A stretch of 64,000 nucleotides of DNA from Rhodobacterales bacterium HKCCE4037 (lineage in GTDB: Bacteria; Pseudomonadota; Alphaproteobacteria; Rhodobacterales; Rhodobacteraceae), in contig WVSM01000001.1 in the NCBI GenBank assembly GCA_015689645.1, forward strand, positions 372,001 to 436,000, read 5' to 3'. This document shows positions 62,079-64,000 of this stretch, one piece after another; positions within the stretch are counted from its first letter, which is position 1, and each line of letters starts with the position of its first letter. The position numbers and the translations under genes are program-made. The notes beneath the pieces are model-generated. The model searched no databases. It saw nothing but the letters and a program-made list of their open reading frames with translations, and had not been told where the DNA came from.

Positions 62079-64000
62079 TCACGCCTTCGCCGGGGCCTTC
62101 CCCTCGGCCTGCACGGCGAGGTCGCGGGCAATCGCGAAGGCGCCCTTGATCTTGTCGGCGTCCTTCATCCAGTCGCGGCGCACGACGATCTTGTTGTCCT
62201 TGACCTTCGCCAGCCCGTTCTGATCCTGCACGAAGGCCACCAGCCCCGCCGGGTTCGGAAACTTGTCGTTGTGGAACTGGATCGTCGCCCCCTTCGGCCC
62301 GGCGTCGAGCTTGGCGATATGGGCACGTTTGCACATCGCCTTGATCCGCACCACCAGCAGGAGCGTGTTGACCTCCTTCGGCAAGGTTCCGAACCGGTCG
62401 ATCAACTCGGCGGCAAAGCCCTCCAGATCGACCTTGGTCTCCAACTGCGACAGCCGCCGGTAAAGCCCCAGCCGCACGTCCAGGTCGGGCACGTAGGCCT
62501 CGGGGATCAGCACCGGCACGCCGAGATTGATCTGCGGCGACCATTGCCCGTCGCCGTCGCCCGGCAGCCCCTCCGCCTCGCCCGAACGGATCTTGGCAAT
62601 CGCCTCCTCCAGCATCGACTGGTAAAGCTCGAAGCCCACTTCCTTGACGTGGCCCGATTGCTCCTCGCCGACGATATTGCCCGCCCCCCGGATATCGAGG
62701 TCTTGCGATGCAATCGTGAAGCCCGCCCCGAGCGAGTCGAGCGAGCCCAGAACCCGCAGCCGTTTCTCGGCGGTCGGCGTCAACTTCCCGCGCGGCTTCG
62801 TGGTCAGGTAGGCATAGGCCCGTGTCTTGGAGCGGCCCACCCTGCCCCGGATCTGGTACAGCTGCGCCAGCCCGAACATGTCGGCGCGGTGGATGACCAT
62901 CGTGTTCGCGGTCGGAATGTCGATTCCCGATTCCACGATCGTCGTGGCCAGCAGCACGTCGTACTTGCCGTCGTAGAAGGCGACCATCCGGTCATCCAGC
63001 TCGCCCGCCGCCATCTGGCCATGGGCGGTGATGAAGGTCACCTCCGGCACGTGGTCGCGCAGGAACGCCTCGATCTCGGGCAGATCCTCGATGCGCGGGA
63101 CGACGTAGAAGGACTGCCCGCCCCGGTAATGCTCGCGCAGCAGCGCCTCGCGGATCGTGACCGCGTCGAATTCGCTGACATAGGTGCGGATCGCCAGACG
63201 GTCGACCGGCGGCGTGCCGATCAGGCTCAGGTCACGCACACCGCTCAGAGACATTTGCAGCGTGCGCGGGATCGGCGTGGCCGAAAGCGTCAGGACGTGA
63301 ACGTCCGAGCGCATTTCCTTCAGCCGTTCCTTGTGGGTCACGCCGAACCGCTGTTCCTCGTCGATGATGAGCAACCCGAGGTTCTTGATCCTGACCTGCT
63401 TGGCCAGCACCGCATGGGTGCCGATCACGATATCGACGGACCCATCGGCCAGCCCCTTGCGCGTTTCCGCCGCCTGCTTTGCCGACACGAAGCGGCTCAA
63501 TTGCCTGACCGTCACGGGGAAGCCCCGGAACCGGTCCTGGAATGTCTTGGCATGCTGGCGCGCTAGCAGCGTTGTCGGCGCGATCACCGCCACCTGCATG
63601 CCCGACGCCGCCGCCACGAAGGCCGCGCGCATCGCCACTTCGGTCTTGCCGAAGCCCACGTCACCGACGACAAGGCGGTCCATTGGCCGGCCGAGCGTCA
63701 GGTCCTCCAGCACATCGGCGATGGCCGAAAGCTGGTCGTCCGTCTCCTCGTAGGGGAAGCGGGCATTGAACGCCTCCCACATGTCGCCGGGCGGCTCGTA
63801 GACCGGGGCGGAGCGCAATTCGCGTTCGGCGGCGATGCGGATGAGCTTGTCGGCGATCTGCCGGATCCGCTCCTTCAGCTTCGCCTTCTTGGCCTGCCAC
63901 GCGCCGCCGCCGAGCTTGTCGAGCAGGCCTTCGTCATGGCCATAGCGGCTGAGCAGTTCGATATTCTCGACCGGCAGGAACAGGCGGTCGCCGCCGGCGT
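62079..64000 (-). CDS. mfd: Transcription-repair coupling factor Mfd, N-terminal part outside window
   Basis: DNA translocase that removes RNA polymerase stalled at lesions and recruits UvrA. The frame is open to base 64000, so about 640 C-terminal residues are shown, starting in the RNA-polymerase-interaction region ([15 protein letters not shown]). The helicase core has [16 protein letters not shown] (Walker A), [12 protein letters not shown] (DEEQ box), [10 protein letters not shown] and [17 protein letters not shown] (motif VI). The C-terminal domain follows ([23 protein letters not shown]). It is followed by the hairpin array. Confidence 0.96.
   Translation of the reverse strand, partial: AGGDRLFLPVENIELLSRYGHDEGLLDKLGGGAWQAKKAKLKERIRQIADKLIRIAAERELRSAPVYEPPGDMWEAFNARFPYEETDDQLSAIADVLEDLTLGRPMDRLVVGDVGFGKTEVAMRAAFVAAASGMQVAVIAPTTLLARQHAKTFQDRFRGFPVTVRQLSRFVSAKQAAETRKGLADGSVDIVIGTHAVLAKQVRIKNLGLLIIDEEQRFGVTHKERLKEMRSDVHVLTLSATPIPRTLQMSLSGVRDLSLIGTPPVDRLAIRTYVSEFDAVTIREALLREHYRGGQSFYVVPRIEDLPEIEAFLRDHVPEVTFITAHGQMAAGELDDRMVAFYDGKYDVLLATTIVESGIDIPTANTMVIHRADMFGLAQLYQIRGRVGRSKTRAYAYLTTKPRGKLTPTAEKRLRVLGSLDSLGAGFTIASQDLDIRGAGNIVGEEQSGHVKEVGFELYQSMLEEAIAKIRSGEAEGLPGDGDGQWSPQINLGVPVLIPEAYVPDLDVRLGLYRRLSQLETKVDLEGFAAELIDRFGTLPKEVNTLLLVVRIKAMCKRAHIAKLDAGPKGATIQFHNDKFPNPAGLVAFVQDQNGLAKVKDNKIVVRRDWMKDADKIKGAFAIARDLAVQAEGKAPAKA

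Overview
The window is 64 kb of GC-rich, gene-dense DNA from an alphaproteobacterium, most likely a member of the Rhodobacterales (Roseobacter/Rhodobacter lineage). This rests on the protein families: ribosomal protein L21 with a long C-terminal helix-hairpin-helix extension, Rhodobacter-type ArgC, PstC and PstA with large inserts, a GH108 endolysin plus holin pair of the kind used by gene transfer agents, and a 3-hydroxybutyrate dehydrogenase next to a patatin. No insertion sequence, integrase, CRISPR array or rRNA operon was seen. The only tRNA found is a class II tRNA-Ser(CGA).

Layout. 0-5.4 kb: end of an agmatinase, acyltransferase, murI, argC, ccmE, and an endolysin/holin cassette behind a CtrA-like site. 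5.4-12.4 kb: M20 peptidase and genes for the lower part of an aromatic meta-cleavage route (semialdehyde dehydrogenase, HpaH-like hydratase, HpaI-like aldolase), then a LigB-type dioxygenase and DoxX protein divergent from a LysR regulator. 12.6-17.4 kb: inositol catabolism genes iolD-iolE-iolB and an inositol-monophosphatase family gene; iolE carries a one-base frameshift. 17.4-23.1 kb: a sparse accessory stretch with a methyltransferase-like membrane protein, a secreted Ser-Gly-Thr repeat protein, a receiver-like protein, a PepSY-like secreted protein and a membrane-anchored LuxR protein. 23.1-32.3 kb: tRNA-Ser, rplU-rpmA, obgE-proB-proA, an ArsR-SRPBCC-YciI operon and metC.

32.4-39.7 kb is a complete phosphate regulon, phoR-pstSCAB-phoU-phoB, with a three-repeat Pho box before pstS and a hairpin between pstS and pstC. 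40-49.6 kb: prpE, a rhodanese-like protein, aroQ, a LuxR regulator, rpsB-tsf, psuK-psuG, a DUF502 protein and a RidA-like protein. 49.6-56 kb: a TetR regulator with a clear palindromic operator before a frameshifted alpha/beta hydrolase, an orphan peptide-binding protein, a strong small-RNA candidate, and the hbdH/pentapeptide/patatin/CsbD-like group. 56-62 kb: an XRE-cupin regulator divergent from a tightly overlapping five-gene run (acyl-CoA ligase, DsbA-like, membrane hydrolase, methyltransferase, MFS exporter), then a DUF2306 protein and the C-terminal part of mfd.

The least expected signals are non-coding. Two arrays of tandem palindromes (46.13-46.25 kb and 61.98-62.07 kb) keep a constant centre while their arms differ from copy to copy yet stay paired. 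A promoter-hairpin-terminator unit at 53.25-53.36 kb looks like a small RNA of about 75 nt. A strong plus-strand terminator at 44.09-44.13 kb has no obvious gene in the 390 bases before it. Both frameshifts (iolE and the hydrolase) are one-base deletions and could be either real decay or sequencing error.
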